Of a stretch of DNA of 64,000 nucleotides, positions 63,459 to 64,000 are shown piece by piece (positions within the stretch are counted from its first letter, which is position 1; each line of letters starts with the position of its first letter). The notes below the pieces were generated by a model. That model was not told the origin of the DNA and did not search any database. It saw only the letters and a list, made by a program, of their open reading frames with translations. Source of the DNA: Thermoplasmata archaeon (GTDB lineage Archaea > Thermoplasmatota > Thermoplasmata > Thermoplasmatales > GCA-001856825); NCBI GenBank assembly GCA_021797855.1, contig JAJZYX010000001.1:177054-241053 (forward strand). The letters are read 5' to 3'. A program made the translations under genes and the position numbers.

Positions 63459-63658
63459 GTATGAATTCTTAATCGCAAGAGGAGGCAGTAAAAAATACCT
63501 GTGCCAATAGATTTTTGGGAAAAGTAATATTCATACTTTTGAGGGAAGCGATTACATATACTATGAATTTTCTTTCATTATTATTCATACCTATGTGTAT
63601 AGAGTAGAGAGAGGAATGTAATATTCATACATTCCATATTTTTCATACCACGTATCCA
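63459..63658. repeat. ATTCATAC repeat cluster
   Basis: Perfect ATTCATAC at 63529, 63583 and 63623; its complement GTATGAAT at 63459; one-mismatch copies at 63561 (CTATGAAT) and 63651 (TTTCATAC). The 13-mer GTAATATTCATAC is exactly repeated at 63524 and 63618. The last perfect copy lies inside a palindrome GGAATGT...ACATTCC (63613-63635). Confidence 0.6.
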
Positions 63659-63733
63659 GAGTATAGACCCTATGGCTTCTTTCCTAAAGAAGCCCAGCAA
63701 GAAAGGGTATTAGCCCCGCCTCGCTCCGCACAC

Positions 63734-63915
63734 GTGCGTAGCAGTCAGCCCGTAAGCCACTGCCTAACTTCCTGAACGGAAGATTAGGCTACCGCTACGC
63801 AAGAAAATTCACCCCGTCTTGCTTCGCAATCCACCCCTCTTTTCTTGCTTCTCTGTGTCTTTGTCTTGACCCTCGTTCCACTCGTGTCAAGCCACCCGTG
63901 CTGACTGCTACGCAC
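63734..63915. repeat. 16-bp inverted repeat enclosing 150 bp
   Basis: GTGCGTAGCAGTCAGC at 63734-63749 is the exact reverse complement of GCTGACTGCTACGCAC at 63900-63915. The enclosed sequence has its own hairpin: GCCTAA-CTTCC, loop TGAAC, GGAAG-A-TTAGGC (63762-63789, one bulged A). Confidence 0.65.
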
Positions 63916-64000
63916 CCCACGTGTCGCCCCGTGTGCGACCCGTGTGGCACTTCGCCACTAACGTGGCTCGTGTCCCTCACTACGTTCGGGATGCTCCGCT

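Larger units (their letters stand above)
63421..64000. other. Non-coding, repeat- and hairpin-rich end of the integrated element
   Basis: No gene is supported in these 580 bp. 63421-63660 is AT-rich with ATTCATAC boxes. 63660-64000 is visibly richer in G+C, with a 28-nt hairpin (63762-63789), a 16-bp inverted repeat (63734-63749 with 63900-63915), a short hairpin GCCAC-TAAC-GTGGC (63954-63967), and six GC-N3-GC mini-hairpins. Confidence 0.6.

Noticed and set aside
63795..63980. A 61-codon minus-strand frame in the element end
   Set aside because: It lies across the hairpins and inverted repeat, has no recognisable features, and its His/Gly/Arg-rich composition reflects the repeats.
63421..64000. 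CRISPR array
   Set aside because: Repeats are 8-13 bp, in both orientations and irregularly spaced, with no spacer-repeat periodicity and no cas genes in the window.

Overview
This window comes from an archaeon, most likely one of the Thermoplasmata. The archaeal core genes are ribosomal proteins S6e and L15e, aIF2-gamma, fibrillarin, a proteasome-activating nucleotidase (PAN)-type ATPase, a thermosome subunit and mevalonate-pathway enzymes. They sit beside a bacterial-type gyrB-gyrA operon, a 2-oxoacid dehydrogenase complex and a two-subunit glycine decarboxylase, a mix typical of Thermoplasmata. Many promoters show a TATA box about 26 nt upstream of the start codon, which implies leaderless mRNAs. 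The three tRNA genes lack an encoded CCA. Species assignment is not possible from the sequence alone.

Layout. 0.2-11.2 kb: a nitrogen-compound catabolic region. Two class III aminotransferase + aldehyde dehydrogenase pairs flank a peptide-type ABC transporter (binding protein and two permeases, no ATPases), a signal peptidase and an Lrp-type regulator. 11.2-23 kb: fibrillarin + PAN, an NCS1 permease, a thioesterase, a methyltransferase, gyrase, mevalonate kinase, a YbjQ protein and the thermosome. 23-31 kb: tRNA-Thr, a sodium:solute symporter with its DUF3311 partner, a secreted beta-helix protein, two small membrane proteins and a large STAND-ATPase regulator. 31-37 kb: a compact operon lipA-E1alpha-E1beta-E2-E3-lipB, which joins a 2-oxoacid dehydrogenase complex to the enzymes that make its lipoyl cofactor. 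It is followed by a GNAT/ADP-forming acyl-CoA synthetase fusion. 39-47 kb: S6e-aIF2gamma, a MagIII-like glycosylase, a fixCXAB electron-transfer operon, tRNA-Thr, a diphosphomevalonate-decarboxylase-family enzyme and a peroxiredoxin.

47.5-51.6 kb is the least ordinary chromosomal part. It holds unidentified membrane proteins, one with a likely frameshift in a G6 run and an in-frame TGA, next to the C-terminal remnant of a tyrosine recombinase. 51.5-62 kb returns to housekeeping: a MetE pair, alcohol dehydrogenase, L15e, adenosine-specific kinase, methyltransferase, Toprim protein, an MFS transporter and gcvPA-gcvPB. At 62 kb a tRNA-Leu gene is followed at once by an archaeal tyrosine integrase, and then by about 580 bp of non-coding, repeat-rich DNA that runs off the window. 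This looks like the left end of an integrated element.

The strongest unexplained signals are: (i) the non-coding end at 63.4-64 kb, with repeated ATTCATAC boxes and a cluster of GC-GNA-GC mini-hairpins; (ii) a shared AACA-N2-TGTT palindrome between TATA box and start in two transporter promoters; (iii) apparent frame breaks in the PAN, membrane-protein and integrase genes; (iv) a structured intergenic region and 30-codon ORF in front of the MetE pair.
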